A DNA stretch of 64,000 nucleotides from Adiantum capillus-veneris (GCA_014529385.2 CM043942.1:26662469-26726468); one strand, 5' to 3'; positions 1-12,180 are shown, counted from the stretch's first letter. The notes: generated from the letters alone by a model not told the origin. Translations and numbers: made by a program.

Positions 1-1370
1 ATGATCTTGCACACTTTGGTGAGGAGTCGGGCTTGGAGCAAGACCCGAACCTCGCCTTTGCTGGGCCGTGTGCCAACAATCGGCTTGAAGTTGGCACACC
101 TCGGCCAGCAAGCACTCTTGCTCTTTTGGCGAAAGAGCAAGTCAAAGGGTCGGCTCCGTGGTGTCGGATGAGGAGGCTTCATGAGAGTCCCTCTGAGGTG
201 GAGCAGGGGCCGCCATTCTGTGTTTGCTGCTGGAAAGAGGAAGCCGAAGACGACGATGAAGGCCACCGATGAGCTGGAGGCAGCCCACAGGTAACGGGCG
301 AGGGAGGAGGGAGTTGGGGGTTGGAGGGTGCAAAGGATTTGGGGCGGGGCGAGGTCTAAGCGAGGCAGGAGTTTGGGGGGTTGGGGGGGGGGGGGGTCGC
401 AAGTAGTAGCGAGCCGTGTATGCTTAAAACCTAAACGAATGTTTCTGGTAAAACGTTGCTGGTTGTATGTGTTTGAACCAGTGTTTATCAAATCATTGGG
501 TCACTACTTGGAACACCTTTTATTGCTTTCAGGGAGGTGAGGTGACAATTGATCTCACAAATATGCTTGAAAATGTGACCAATAAATTGATTGTTGCATC
601 TGCTGGTATTCGTAAAAGAAATGTGTAATCTTTTTGACAAAATATGGGTCTACTTATATTTCAGAACTTCAAGTGCACAAACTGTTTCAAAAGGATCTCT
701 GAAAGGTGGTGTGGACGTGCCGTGCAGCACTATGCTTTCATCTTGAGTTACCGCCTTCTGCTTGATAGAACTCCATGTGACCAAAAACCGATTGCAATGA
801 AGCTCTCTTGCCATCGAACAAAGTCTCAATAGGTAGTTCTCCTTAGGTAATGTGAATGGTCTCTCACTAGGCTGCAGTCTTAGTTATTTGAGAATAGGGG
901 AAAATTATACCAAGGACCTTGAACAAGACGTTGTATAATACGATGACACATGAACAAAGAGGGTTGACTTCAGTTTCAAATTTTTGATCGAATACGAGCT
1001 CGATGGAACAGCATTCGTTCAATTTTTCTTCGATCGAATACTTTTCCTATGAATAGCTGAATTTGTTAGACCTTGCAAAGTTTCTTGCCTCTTTGTTCAT
1101 GAGACTGCACATTCTAGGGCGCTTGACATTTGGAACCGTGAGCGGTGCATGCGGTGTATCCTTGCCCTCACAAAAGGGGCGGATGGGGGAGAGCAAACCA
1201 GTGGATTGAGTCTCAAATTGGCCATGCCAGCAGACAACAGATCATTGAGCTTCAAGAGGTACAATAGGATTATGTTTTTGTAAGGCAAGCCTTACGACGG
1301 ACTTAGGTAGGTGAGACAATAGGATGGCTCATTGACAAGTTAGCCTTGGCGGATCAAAAGTATCGATTTT
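1..1370. other. Unassigned DNA with weak exon-like segments
   Basis: No gene can be named here. A GC-rich stretch up to about position 290 ends in a good plant donor (CAG/GTAACG at about 290). An open frame from an ATG at 181 reads through lysine/arginine-rich residues to that donor. The frame does not continue cleanly into the next exon-like block at 532, because that join meets a stop. Positions 1360-1372 are a T-run. It could be an old exon of a neighbouring gene or a pseudogene. Transcript alignment would be needed to decide. Confidence 0.25.
532..582 (+). other. Possible short exon (unidentified)
   Basis: The block is preceded by a pyrimidine-rich TTGCTTTCAG acceptor and followed by a possible donor (CTG/GTATTC). 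It is open in the frame beginning GGEVTIDLTNMLENVTNKL. The pattern is loosely reminiscent of the cytochrome P450 region before helix C, but it is far too short to assign. A second acceptor-like TATATTTCAG lies near 662. This is a weak candidate only. Confidence 0.2.
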
Positions 1371-1786
1371 TTTTTTTATAACAAGGTTCTCCTCTCTATA
1401 TACGAGCCCTACGAGAGTAGAGAGGCTTGTAGGTCCGTGGTGTGGGCCCATGATATGGCTAGTTTGAAGAGGCCTTCCTTGGAGTGCCTTGGAGAGGACG
1501 GCCTCACTCTAGCTTGGCTCTAGGCTGTGGAGCGGTTTTAAGCATGTGATTGATTCAGGAATCAGGTGTGTTGTGTGACTATCTCACTCCCATGGAGGTG
1601 GGGCACTGGATAATATGTGGCAGTCATGACTCAAAAGTCTCAACTCAGCCTACAAAATTCAAAATTTTTGTGAAGGTTCTAAGTTTGAGGATCCAACCAC
1701 TCCTTGGGCATTTAATTCATGCCACAAGTTGGATCAAGGAGCGCAATAGCCTTGACGTTCTTATTTTTGGTGATGGCATTGCTTTG

Positions 1787-1850
1787 GCTTGTATGCGTGA
1801 TGAGGATTTGGTGGCATTGCTTGTATGCGTGATGAGGATTTGGTGGCACT
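1787..1850. repeat. Two-copy 32-bp tandem repeat
   Basis: The 32-bp unit that begins GCTTGTATGCGTGATGAGG occurs twice in succession, starting at 1787 and 1819, with one difference near the end. It lies in otherwise unassigned DNA. Confidence 0.8.
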
Positions 1851-3122
1851 TTTTGAAGGCACTATGCTAAGGATGGACTTTTTAGAGGCTTTGATTGGGG
1901 GTGTTTCTGTGTCGCATTCCACTACTCATTAGTCTAAGTATTGATTGCAATAGGGAAGGGATGGAGGTTTGCATTGTTAAGATATGTCACACAGAGTTCC
2001 TCGATGCCCCCTTTGTATTAATGCTCTTTGTAGAGTCCTTGAGTAGCTATCTCATGGCATTATGTGATACAATAAGGATGATTGATGGATAGAAAACAAA
2101 AGATCAAGGATTAATGAGAAAGCGAAGGTAAGATTACTCTCTTCAAGAGGGCCCTCCTTTTTGTGAAATTCTTTCATTTGCATCTCGAAGATTGTTGGTC
2201 TTCTGGTGCTGCACTCTTGAACTTTGTGACGTGTTTTGATCTTCCATAGCATGTGATCTTCATGTCAAATACCAGGTTTATGTTGAAATGTTGCCAACAT
2301 GTAAGAGGACTCAAATTGGTTAGAGTGGAGGTCTCCTTCACCTTTAGGTTTTGGGGTCTAGAGGGCTAGACTGACCCTCCAAGGACGTTTTCACCACAAT
2401 TGGCTTAGAGTCAACTTCATGTGCCTTTGGAGGCGAAGTGGCCAGCATTCGGGAGTCGTTGGCTAGCGAAGATGCCTTGTGTATTGTGCCCTTCAAAACT
2501 GGCTGGTAGCCATGTGTTCATGATGTAATGGATTTTGAATGTGTTGGCATGTATAAACCATGGCAAGTTGGCACCAAGGGGGGTGTTTGGGAAATCTTTG
2601 AGTTGTGCACCCATGTGCAACGATAATATGGGGTGGGTGACCTCCCTAGAAGTTGTTCCCACTTTCCAACTATTTATGATCTTCTGTTAGTCTTTTCATG
2701 ATGTATGCCCTTCTTTGTTTAAATGGGCATTTTCCTCTCCAATTATCTTCTTAATCTTCTTCTCTTGCAAGTGGTATGGACATACATCATGGAAGGGATA
2801 ATACAATAGAAGGAAGTCCTTGATTATTCATGGTGACACAATTCTCTAATTTACACCCAATGCTTTGTACATGCTATTGTCGCCTGCGATGTAACTGCTC
2901 TCGTGTGCCACACCATGTAACATTTGGTCCGATGTAACTTACCTGAGAGTAACATTTGTTGGATGTGAGTCCAAATCTAAAGAATGTGGATCAAGTCTGC
3001 ACAATCTACTCACCGTTGTATCCCTTCTTACTTCCATGGAAGTCCTGATCTAAAATTGACACCTTATGCTTGTCAAATACTACCACCATGCGAAGTTTGT
3101 AAAGCTAATGCACTGATAAGAT
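1851..3122. other. Unassigned stretch, no gene seen
   Basis: I see no convincing exon, tRNA or element domain here. The reading frames are short and broken on both strands. Base composition resembles the intronic or intergenic parts elsewhere in the window. Confidence 0.5.
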
Positions 3123-3130
3123 GTGATAAC

Positions 3131-3667
3131 CATAGTCACATGGGGACGGGGACGGGGACGGGTCTCGGAGATGTGACGGGTCCCGGGGACGGGGACGTGG
3201 CAAAACAGGGGACGGGTGGGGGGACACGTGCTAAGTATACTAGACAACACTACGAGCACAAGATTTCAAAGAAAAAGTGGGTTTTGCAGTTATAATACCA
3301 AAATATGACATGTGGTAAGGATGTGACGTGCGCACCGTGCACTTTGATGTGGTGAAATTGTGATCAATCTTCATACTGAAAGGGCAAAAAGTAATGATGT
3401 ACAAGTGAAGAGTGGATAAGTAGAGTCTAGTGGGCAACATTAACATATATGGGACCTTGTCCCTTGTCAAAATTCAAACATTGCCATCCCTTGCCCGCGT
3501 CCCACCCGGTTGTGTCACTGAGGACCCGCGTCCCGGGACGTGTCCCCTTTGCGTCCCATGTGAGGGACTCCTCTGGCGTCCCATCCCCCCGTCCCATTCC
3601 GCGTCCCCGGGTCCCCTGTCTTGTCCCCGCCCAAAAGGTTCCCGTCCCCGGGTCCCCTGTGACACTG
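3131..3667. mobile_element. hAT-like MITE with GGGGAC-hexamer arms (MITE-1)
   Basis: The 537-bp element starts CATAGTCACATGGGGACGGG and ends, read on the minus strand, CAGTGTCACAGGGGACCCGG. It therefore has imperfect terminal inverted repeats. The direct 8-bp flanks are GTGATAAC (3123-3130) and GTGATAAA (3668-3675), 7 of 8 matching, as expected of a hAT-type target duplication. Both arms are arrays of a GGGGAC-like hexamer, G-rich at 3138-3225 and C-rich at 3480-3660, so the element can fold back. There is no transposase; the centre (3240-3470) is unique AT-richer sequence. The termini match those of the GGAACG elements at 34788 and 60917. Confidence 0.75.
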
Positions 3668-3780
3668 GTGATAAACCAAGCTAAGCCACATATAAGACTT
3701 GGGAGATATACATTCTCTCGTTGCCATTTGGGAGTAAGCTCCATTGCGCTCTCATTGTGTAGAGAAGCCTCAAACCAGCT

Positions 3781-5039
3781 TGTAGGGTGCTAGACTTTAG
3801 CTTTCACTAGATTCTTTACTTGACAAACTTTACTTGAACTTTACAACACAGAGAAACTTCACGAATAAGCTTGTGACTGGAAATTACACTTCAAACAAAA
3901 CATGGCCTGGGAGCCAAAGTGCTTCCAAGTAGACAGCGACACCCTGTAGGCCCCAAAGACTAGCGCCCCTTTCGGTATTTCTTTATTCTTATTGCGAATA
4001 GACGATCCAAACGCTTTCACCTAACTCTCACCAATCTGTCCAAACTTGTCCATGGCTGTAATTGACGGTTTTTGACCCAATTTCGCCACCATAACGGGGC
4101 AAAATCCCCTGTAGGTCAAAAGTACATGTCAAGGACACTTTCCCTTGCAATTTGGAAGCTTTCCACTGAGCTGCAGGTCAATTTCAGCATGCTGTAATTC
4201 CCTGTTTTTCACTGTCAAGTGCCCAAAGCCCTGTTTAAGCATCCCAAGGCTTTCATGAGGCTCCCTGGCTATGTCCTATAGTTTAGGTGCGAAACCCTAA
4301 ACATGCAGAAAAACATAGCAGGCTGTAATTTTTTTGGATCGTTTTGGGTGGAGCGAACATGTCTACGCGTGTTTCAGGTGCTTCCGCATGCAACGGGACA
4401 ATTCCCCTTTGAATCGGTTCACACGAGAAAACTCTTAGATCTTGCAATCCTTTGCGATGGCACTGAAGGCTCTTGCATTGGCAAGCGCGCCTAAAACCCC
4501 TAGAACTGTACATGGTCATCTAAGAAGCCCAACTAGTGGGGTATGCAAAGGGGAGAGAGAGATGCACGAGAGCAAATCATCGCGCTACATGAGACAAGGG
4601 AGAAGGCAAGCTTTCCATTAAAGCTGTGATCACCTGCATCCACTACTCACACACAGACACACAATCAATTTCAAAAATCAGCCTCCACTCTCAATTTGGG
4701 CACCCCCTCATGGGATGAGTCAGGCAATTTCATATGGAGTTGCCATGTGTCCCTTATGCCTCTTTTGAGTTAATTTCCTAGTACCCACCCAACTTATAAG
4801 CGTCGCGTGGGGCCTAAATGACTTTGAACTGAGCCTAGCCAACCTTTTACTGCCCGGATTTCAGTGTCCACTGGCCCAACCATCTCGTGGGGACTTGCCC
4901 TTCATGGTTGCAAGTGAAACTCTCGGCTGTCGGCCGTTTCACAGTGACCAAACAATATCCGACTGTTTGTGAATTAAAAAAGATGGTCGCAAAGAAACCA
5001 ACAACTAAGGTTAGTGGTTGCCACAGCCTCGTGACATAC
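3781..5039 (-). repeat. 3' LTR of G1
   Basis: On the minus strand the LTR begins TGTCACGAGG at 5039, directly after the polypurine tract CAAGAGGGGGGTA (about 5040-5052). It runs to about 3781, where it ends CCCTACA. Positions 3790-4800 are directly repeated at 6725-7944. Confidence 0.7.
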
Positions 5040-5052
5040 CCCCCTCTTGAAA

Positions 5053-6690
5053 TCGTAAACGTCCAGTCCTCAGCTTTCCCTGGTGGTCTTTCCCTGTCTT
5101 TTCTGACCCTTGGGTTGTTTCAGGAGTCACTTTCACAAAGGGCTTCTTTGCTGAATTTTTCTTTTGCTGACCCCCTTACACTTTTCCTTGAAACCCACTG
5201 TCCTCTCCCTTCAACAAGGCATGACCTTTGTTTGTATCTTCCATCAGCTGAGTAAGGGTGGCCACTCGGTTCTTTGTACAGTAGTTTCGAAGCCCTCTAG
5301 GCAGCCCACAACAATACTTTTCAATCTGCTCTGTTAGTGGCACAAACCTGTAGGAGGTTACTAAGAGCAACGCTTTACAGAACCTCCGATTGTACTCCTC
5401 TAGGCTCTTGCAAGTAGCCGCAGTGAGTTGGTGCCAATCGGTCATGACATCGGCTTCAAATTCATTTGATAGCTACGCAGATGCAAACATTTGCTTGAAG
5501 TATACCCATGTGGCAGATGCCTGTCCTTGCATTAACAGTGTCGTCCACCATGTAAGCGATTACCTTTCAAGAAAGTGACAGCTTTCCTAACCTTGGAGGC
5601 TTCTGTAAAATCCCCCCCCCCCCTTCTTGCATAAGCACCATCAAACTGTTGGAGGAATGTGAGAGCCTTTGTCTTATCCTCAAAGCCGTTGAAAGTATCA
5701 AACTTCACAGTTGCACCACCTTCTTTGTATGCTTTTGGCTTTTCCTGTGCTCCCAAATTGTCATAGGGAATTGTCTGCAACATGGGCACTGTAATAGGGA
5801 TCATCGGCGCCCCTTGGCCATTGACATTCTACGTCACTGGTGCCATATTTGCATGTTGGTCGGAAAAGCAAGCCATGCGAAATTTTCCCTGTGGCACCCC
5901 AAATTGGCTTTGATTGCATTGAAACCCTTGCTGCATGCCAATATTACCATACATGGGGTTTGGCATCATGCCTTGCATACCTCCAAAGATTGTTCTTGGC
6001 ATATATTGTTGGTTTCCAGGCTCATAACCAACCATGCTCTGAAACACAGATCCACCCCCGAAATACCCAGGATGTACCGTGGGTGGTGGAAGAACGTGTT
6101 GCATAGCCTGGAAACTGGTTCCCTGTCCATTTAATGCAACATTTGGACTTTGAAAGGTGGCTGGACGAACTGGTAAAGCTTGTGGAATCGATGTCCTAAC
6201 CACTTGTTCGTGGACAAAAAGAATTTTTTTGGAGCCCCAACTAACTCCGCAGCATACGAGTGCATCTTGCCCTACTCAGATGCATAAGGGACATGGGCTT
6301 GAGCCTGAACGGTCTCTCCTGCATGAGAAAGTTGCCTTGTCTGCTATGACATTGGTGGCGCTTGCAAAAATTCCATAAACCTAGGATTCTATAGCAACTG
6401 AGAAAACACATTCACAGAAGCAACCAACTGTGTCCTGAATGCATCCTTTGCCTAGTCATAAACCCTTGACCGTTGGAGCATTCACATCAACGAAAGGTAC
6501 AATCAGTGGTGGCTGTGAACTTTCGCCACGCTCAAAACACTGGAGGAGGAACAGTCTGTCTGTCCTATGAAGAGGAACCCTCTTCCCAGGTGTCATTTGT
6601 CCTGTCAGCCATAGTGTAATTCCAAGTTCCCGTGCTCTGTGTCTTCGCCGCAAACGAACCAAGGCTCACTCTTTAAAGAAAAAGTGATTC
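5053..6690 (-). pseudogene. Decayed gypsy gag of G1
   Basis: Three broken minus-strand blocks follow in gag order. 6203-5829 is a Met/Pro/Gln/Gly-rich N-terminal part. 5804-5532 contains FDTFNGFEDKTKALTFLQQF and then SKVRKAVTFLKGN, the start of the retrotransposon gag capsid fold. 5445-5176 contains MTDWHQLTAATCKSLEEYNRRF, the end of the capsid region. The breaks are stops and frameshifts, and a C-run at 5611-5621 shifts frame. Capsid protein normally packages the element RNA. The zinc knuckle and all enzymes are missing. Confidence 0.7.
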
Positions 6691-6721
6691 TGTCCCGGTG
6701 ACAGAAGCATGAAACTGGCCC

Positions 6722-7944
6722 GTAGGGTGGTAGAATTTAGCTTTCACCCGATTCTTTCCTTGACAAACTTTACTTGAACTTTACAACACAAAAAAACTTC
6801 ACGAATAAACTTGTGACTAGAAATTATACTTCAAACAAAACATGGCTTGGGAGCTAGAGTACTTCCAAGCAGATAGCGACACTCTGCAAGCCCCAAATAC
6901 TGGTGCCCCTTTCGGTATTTCTTTATTCTTATTGCAAATACACAATCCGGACGCTTTCACCTAACTCTCACCAAGCTGTCCAAACCTGTCCATGGATGTA
7001 ATTGCAGGTTTTTTGACCGAATTTTGCCAGTATAACAGCACAAAAACCCTTGTAGGTCAAAAGTACACGCCAAGGACACTTTCCCTTGCAATTTGAAGCT
7101 TTCCAGTGAGTTGCAGGTCAATTTCAGCATACTGTAATTACCTGTTGTCACTGTCAGGTGGCCAAAGCCCTATTTAAGCATCCCAAGGCTTTCCAGAGGC
7201 TTCCCTGGCGATGTCCTACAGTTTAGGTGCGAAACCCTAAACCTGCAGAAAACACAGCATGTTGTAATTACCTGTTGTCACTGTCAGGTGGCCAAAGCCC
7301 TATTTAAGCATCCCAAGGCTTTCTAGAGGCTTCCTTGGCGATGTCCTATAGTTTAGGTGCGAAACCCTAAACCTGCAGAAAACACAGCAGGCTGTAATTT
7401 TCTGTTTTGGATCATTTTGGGAGGAGCAAACTCGGCTACGCGTGTCTAAGTTTCGTGCTCTTGCACGAAACGGGACAATTCTCCTTTGAATCCGATGAGT
7501 TTTCACGCGAGAAAACTTTCCGATTTTGCAATCCTTCGCGATGGCATGGTGCGTACTTGTGGGGGATTAGCAATTAGCTAATCTGGTTCCTGTACAGAAG
7601 GCTCTTGCCTTGGCAAATGCACATAAAACCCCCAGAACTGTACTTGGTCATCTGAGAAGCCCAACTAGTTGGGCATTACCATATGTGCTAAACGGAGAGA
7701 GAGATGCACGAGCAAATCATTGCGCTACATGAGACAAGGGAGAAGGCAAGCTTCCCATTACAGCTGTGATCACCTGCATCCACTACTCACACACACATTG
7801 TCGTCACAATCAATTCCAAAAATCAGCCTCCACTCTCAATCTGGGCGCCCCCTCATGGGATGAGTCTTCCAATTTCACCTGAAGCCGCCACGTGTCCCTT
7901 ATGCCTCTTTTGAGTTAATTTCCTAGTACCCACCCAACTTATAA
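6722..7944 (-). repeat. 5' LTR of G1 (U3-truncated), with 130-bp internal duplication
   Basis: This is the direct copy of 3781-4800. It contains an extra tandem duplication of about 130 bp (7131-7260 and 7261-7390, each containing TTACCTGTTGTCACTGTCAG), absent from the other LTR. The duplication therefore arose after insertion. It stops at about 7944, next to copia gag remnants. Confidence 0.7.
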
Positions 7945-8600
7945 GATAGTGTTTAGTCGTCCACCCGTAATCAATGAACAATATAAACCTGAGTACGAGA
8001 ACGGTAATCGGGACATCAAGTAAATGGCCATGGCCTCCTCAACAATGTTCTTTACCATTTGAATAATCTCGTGTGGCAATGCTTGCAGTTCGTTGATATG
8101 AGACCTCATGGAAGAAGCATATACTACATCCAGATTCATCAACTGCACTTTCAAAGCAACACGGTTCATAGGAGTAACATTTTCATAGATATACTCCAAA
8201 TGATCCTAATTCTGCTTGGCACTCGTCATTGCCTTCACACATTCCAAGATCACTGGGGTACAATTCAACATAATAAAGGACCGCTCTTAAGCATTGACAC
8301 TTCTGTGAAGACTTCTCAGGCTTCTCGGTCACAAAGGACCCGAGATCATACGAATCAAACACTGCCAATGCTGTCATCCTCTAGAACTGTAGCTGGTATC
8401 ATCCAACTGACGATCATCGGGAGAATTGAGTAGGGTTCGTATCTTCATCGTCTTGTCACCCATCTCAGCTGCATATTGCTCCCACATGGCAGTTCGAAAA
8501 GATCCCACACCATCACCAATTGTGTCACCTGTCAGCATGTCGATAGGAAGAGTGTGGTCTTGTGAAGAGTGTAGGCTTTCAATCAATCTCTACCCTATTG
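7945..8600 (-). pseudogene. Ty1/copia gag remnant
   Basis: The minus-strand frame at 8199-7939 reads EYIYENVTPMNRVALKVQL and then LMNLDVVYASSMRSHINELQ. These are the core of the UBN2-type copia gag domain, equivalent to the YENTTSVNQVHLMRKL block of the copia element at 16409-17470. Further minus-strand pieces in other frames lie at 8377-8183 and 8586-8374. Frameshifts and a truncated end show it is dead. No LTRs are recognised. Confidence 0.65.
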
Positions 8601-9839
8601 TTCCTCTACTCCAGTTTTCTAAAGTGATAATAATTGAAGCATTGCTTCATATTGGCTTCACATTTGGAGGAGATCTCTTGGGAACATCTTGAGCAATGGT
8701 GGACTAACCTTGGTACGAATCCTCAAGAGAAGGGGGTCATCCAACAGAGACATACACGCTTTGTAAGGCTTTGTAGATCTTCAAGCAAGTGGTGGACACA
8801 TTTGGGCATGTTGGCATTCCTCGCTTGCATTGCTCATAAAGCTCATCCATCTTCAAAAGGTGGACAAGGGAGGTTCTTGGAGTTATTTTGGAGAATTTCC
8901 ATTAATCTTTTCAAAGCTCTTTGAAGGCTTAAGGTCGACACTTCTAATCAGCATATCACTTTACTCGAGGCTCAAGGACGACTCTTCTATAAGGTTAATC
9001 CACTTACAGTTTTTGAGCTAATTTTCATTGCATCCCTATTTGTTCTTAATTGCTCTTATCAATCCTCATCATTTCATTTCAGCATGCATACCTTATGCCT
9101 CACATATGATGCATATGTGTTGATTACTGAAATTGTCAAGGAGTTAGACATTGCCCATAGTGGTAAGACCTCTCCTCACAACACAATGAAAAATCACCCA
9201 AGGATGTCGCACATGCCATATCTCATTGCAGTGGCACAATGGAAAAAGTTATGTATAGGATATTTAGTCTTTGGAGTAGGTACGTTTAGAGGATTACATT
9301 CACCTATGGCATCATCAATGGTGGACCAAGAGAAAGTAAGATCGTATTGCTTGTCGATATCCATTTGTCAAAACCGCATCCTTCAAGTCAAGCTCTAAGA
9401 GGTTTAGACATTCTCCTTGAGCCCAAGTAAAACACCAGAGGAAAGACCACCTCAAATTCTTTGTGAGCACTCGTCTGTTGGAACACTCACCATTGTACCT
9501 TATTCCCTATGTTCTTGAGACCGGTTAGAGTCTATCTGTTGTGTGCCTCGAGGAAATGACTTTGTGGTATCCTTGTCTTTGAAAACTTGTTTCCTACTGG
9601 TTGGTGAGGACCTTTTCAGTCTCTCGATCAATGACAATTTGTTGGCTAGGAGGTTACTTTGCTAAATAAGCTAACCTATACTCAATTTATAATCCAATCT
9701 AGTGACTAAGCCCTTGGATTGGCTATTGTATTCTACAAGGTTGTAGCACGTTGTCGTGTGGCTCTGCTTCTTGTGATGGGAAAAAGAATAAAAAGATGCA
9801 GATGGAGTCTAATTGAAGTTCACATGTTTACTGACAGTA
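8601..9839. other. Unassigned stretch
   Basis: There are only short frames on both strands, none matching a family I recognise. No LTR, tRNA or inverted repeat was found. It may be old transposon or intronic DNA. Confidence 0.4.
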
Positions 9840-10055
9840 ACGAGAAAGTTCAATGTTATGTATGCCAAATATGGTGCACTTAATAGAGCAATATGTGCTC
9901 GAGGAGCACCTAGTCCAGAATTTCGCCTCTTGCAGTGCATTGACAACAAGGTATGCTAGTGGACTTGTGCTTGGCACTACTGTGGTTGAAATGTATGCCT
10001 AATACAGTGCTTTAGCATTGGTTTGGTTGATATGCCATGCCTAGCAATGCCTTGG
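9840..10055 (+). pseudogene. PPR-protein pseudogene, left part
   Basis: Fragments in shifting frames carry pentatricopeptide-repeat signatures: VMYAKYGALNRA at about 9855-9890 and LVLGTTVVEMYA at about 9970-10003, the plant PLS-class phrase normally read as LVDMYAKCG. Stops and frameshifts break it. PPR proteins bind organelle RNA and are expanded in seed-free plants. The piece is cut at 10055 by gypsy G2, and similar sequence resumes at 18939. Confidence 0.55.
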
Positions 10056-10601
10056 GATCACAAACTGCTGACGTGTCAAAGCCTTGAAGAAGGGAACCAA
10101 CTTGTGGATGTGGGCCGAGGGGCCTAAACCCTAAGTGACGAGGCAGAGCAGTAGAAGATGAAGCAGGACCATCACACACACACACACACACACACACAAA
10201 AGATACGCGCTGGTTTGTTGACGTGGCACACCTGTACGGACAGTCCGAAAATTCCGCTGACTGTTGACGTGGCAGAACTGTACGGATTTCCACTTTTTAC
10301 GTGCAGTGTTGACGTGGCAGGACTGTACGATTTCCGTGATTTACGTTGGCAGCTTTTTGGCATTGTTTTTGGACCAAAAGCTTTTGAGTTTTGAAGGCTT
10401 TTTACTGTAACTGCTTTTCAGGCCAAGGGCCTTTAAATATGAGGTTAGGGCTCATTCTCTGCATGCTTCCTAGAGAAGGTGCAAAGTTTGGAGTACCGGC
10501 TTGTATTGTGTTGATGCAATAGAAAGAAATACTGAAAGGGGCGCCAAGGTTTGGGGCCAATACTCTCTGGGGGGGAATTTTGCCACTCCGTGTCGCGTGT
10601 C

Positions 10602-10656
<55 letters not shown>

Positions 10657-10730
10657 CAGTTGTTATTGAAGTGCTAAAAGTCTGTTCTGTCTGTTCTTTT
10701 ATATCGGCACGTGGTGCCCGTCTTGTGACA
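10056..10730 (+). repeat. 5' LTR of G2
   Basis: The LTR ends TGTGACA and its partner starts TGTCACA, forming the usual terminal inverted repeat. U3 holds a (CA)n run (10175-10198) and three TGACGTGGCA copies at 10219, 10265 and 10310, spaced 45-46 bp. A TTTAAATAT box lies at 10432-10440. The conserved block GAAAGGGGCGCCAAGG is near 10535. A (TC)n tract occupies 10603-10652 in R/U5. Confidence 0.85.
10432..10440 (+). promoter_or_regulatory. LTR TATA-like box
   Basis: TTTAAATAT follows the conserved GGCCAAGGGCC and precedes a conserved GGGCTCATTCTCTG. The same arrangement recurs in the LTRs of G3 and G4 and in the split 3' LTR, which suggests the core promoter of the LTR. Confidence 0.5.
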
Positions 10731-10731
10731 G

Positions 10732-10749
10732 TGGTATCAGAGCATCAGG
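10732..10749 (+). promoter_or_regulatory. Primer-binding site of G2 (tRNA-iMet)
   Basis: TGGTATCAGAGCATCAGG lies one base after the LTR and matches the complement of the 3' end of plant initiator tRNA-Met at its first 12 bases. Confidence 0.85.
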
Positions 10750-10949
10750 TGTGTGCTTTCAGAAAGCATAGTTGTCCCACAAAAGAGTAGACAGAGCAAA
10801 ACAGAGACTTTTGGAATTTATTTGAGGTATCTTCGGCCTCCGACCCCGGACTCACTAGCCACTCCCACCCTTACTTCATCCCGCATCAGGCGCGCTCCCA
10901 TCTGCATCGCTATGTCTTACAGGGCATAAGCCATAAAGAACCCAAGACA

Positions 10950-12180
10950 TGGATTCGACAGAATATTTGCAGTTTCTGCTCAACGAGCTTCAAGACATTC
11001 TTTCGCGGCATCCTCAACAGAATCTTCCGATGTTGCAAAGTTTTTAACAATTTTTGAATTACATGTTACCCCCTCTGATGCCTCAGGTTGTACCTCCTCC
11101 TCTGGTACCAGAAAGTACGAGAGCTTCCAACCGGCAACTTTCCCAGCCGTCTGTTCCGATTGGGGGAGTCTTCAGGAATATGGTGCAGCCATCTGACCCG
11201 GATCCAATGCAACTGCCTTTGCCACCACCTCCACCACCACCACCACCGCCACCACCAGGCTACAATGGTTGGAGCCCATATGGATACCCTTATTAGCCAT
11301 ACTCGGGATATCCGCCTAACCAACCCAAAGATTTCAAGGATGGCGGCACGAAATCAAATTTTTCACTTTTTCCGGGGTGAAAGATCGGAAGAAAGCATTA
11401 CAATTCCTATAGCAATTCGACAACATCTATGCTTTGGGCAACTATACAGAAGAATCCAAGATTTCTTAAGCAGCAGGATTTCTTAAAGATAATGCTATGC
11501 AATGGTGGAGTTCAATCGCGACACAACCGCATGCTCCAAGGACTTGGCAAGCTTTCATGACAGTTTTTGCACGCAATTACATGACTTCTATGTTTGAAGT
11601 CCGGATTTTGGCAGAGTGGGGCAACTTGAAAATGCTTGCCACCGAAACCATGGACGACTATAACCAAAGGTTTCTCGACGTGTACCTCTCGGTGTCCTTC
11701 TTTAAGTTCATTTCCTTGGAGGACCAGTGCGAGCGCTACACCATTGGACTACCATCACCATTATTGTCTCTCCAAGCAAGTCTCTACCATGCAAGAACTT
11801 ATGGACCATGCCGCGGTCGGCTACAATTGATGAAGGGAAAGCTAGAGTTTACCACAGAAGAACCTCCGGCCAATAACCACAACTCTCGCCAACAAAGAAC
11901 AACTTCTCGAGAGTCTCGTGAGAGTCAACCACAAAGGCCTCGTTTGACACCTCAACAATGAGACACCTTACTACAAGAAGGCCGATGTTTTGGATGCTTT
12001 CAAATAGGACATAACTATTTTGGTTGTCCCCAATGCATTGACAGACCCGCGGAGCCAACTCCCACTTTGACGGTCGACAGAAACCCAAGACCATCTTCAA
12101 CCAAACGAGCTAAACCGGCCATTGGATTAGTACTTGATATTTATGGCATACACCTTGAGAGTACAAATGAATTGTGTTGA
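10950..12180 (+). pseudogene. Gag of G2 (broken)
   Basis: The N-terminal part (10950-11310) is followed by a proline run from a CCACCA tract at 11222-11260. The capsid segment (11497-11961) starts MQWWSSIATQPHAPRTWQAF and includes LATETMDDYNQRF, the retrotransposon gag pattern. A CX2CX4HX4C zinc knuckle, CFGCFQIGHNYFGC, lies at about 11988-12030, past an in-frame stop. Stops at about 11047, 11295 and 11959 and frameshifts near 11380 separate the pieces, so no full capsid protein can be made. Confidence 0.75.

Larger units (their letters stand above)
3781..7944 (-). mobile_element. Gypsy LTR retrotransposon G1, gag only
   Basis: The element reads right to left. Two copies of a long LTR (about 3781-5039 and 6722-7944) flank about 1.65 kb that holds only a decayed gag. 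There is no protease, reverse transcriptase or integrase, so it is non-autonomous or internally deleted. The right-hand (5') LTR has lost roughly the first 240 bp of U3. The LTRs carry the family hallmark, the antisense of AAATACCGAAAGGGGCGC, at about 3960-3985 and 6900-6925. Outer boundaries are approximate because the LTR ends are eroded. Confidence 0.75.

Noticed and set aside
3131-3667. GC-rich CpG-island-like promoter
   Set aside because: The GC richness is due to GGGGAC hexamer arrays on opposite strands, with terminal inverted repeats and target duplications, so it is a MITE.
8634-9398. Host genes in two + strand frames of about 100 codons
   Set aside because: No recognisable domain, no codon bias and no splice signals. 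Such lengths are expected by chance in this amount of DNA.
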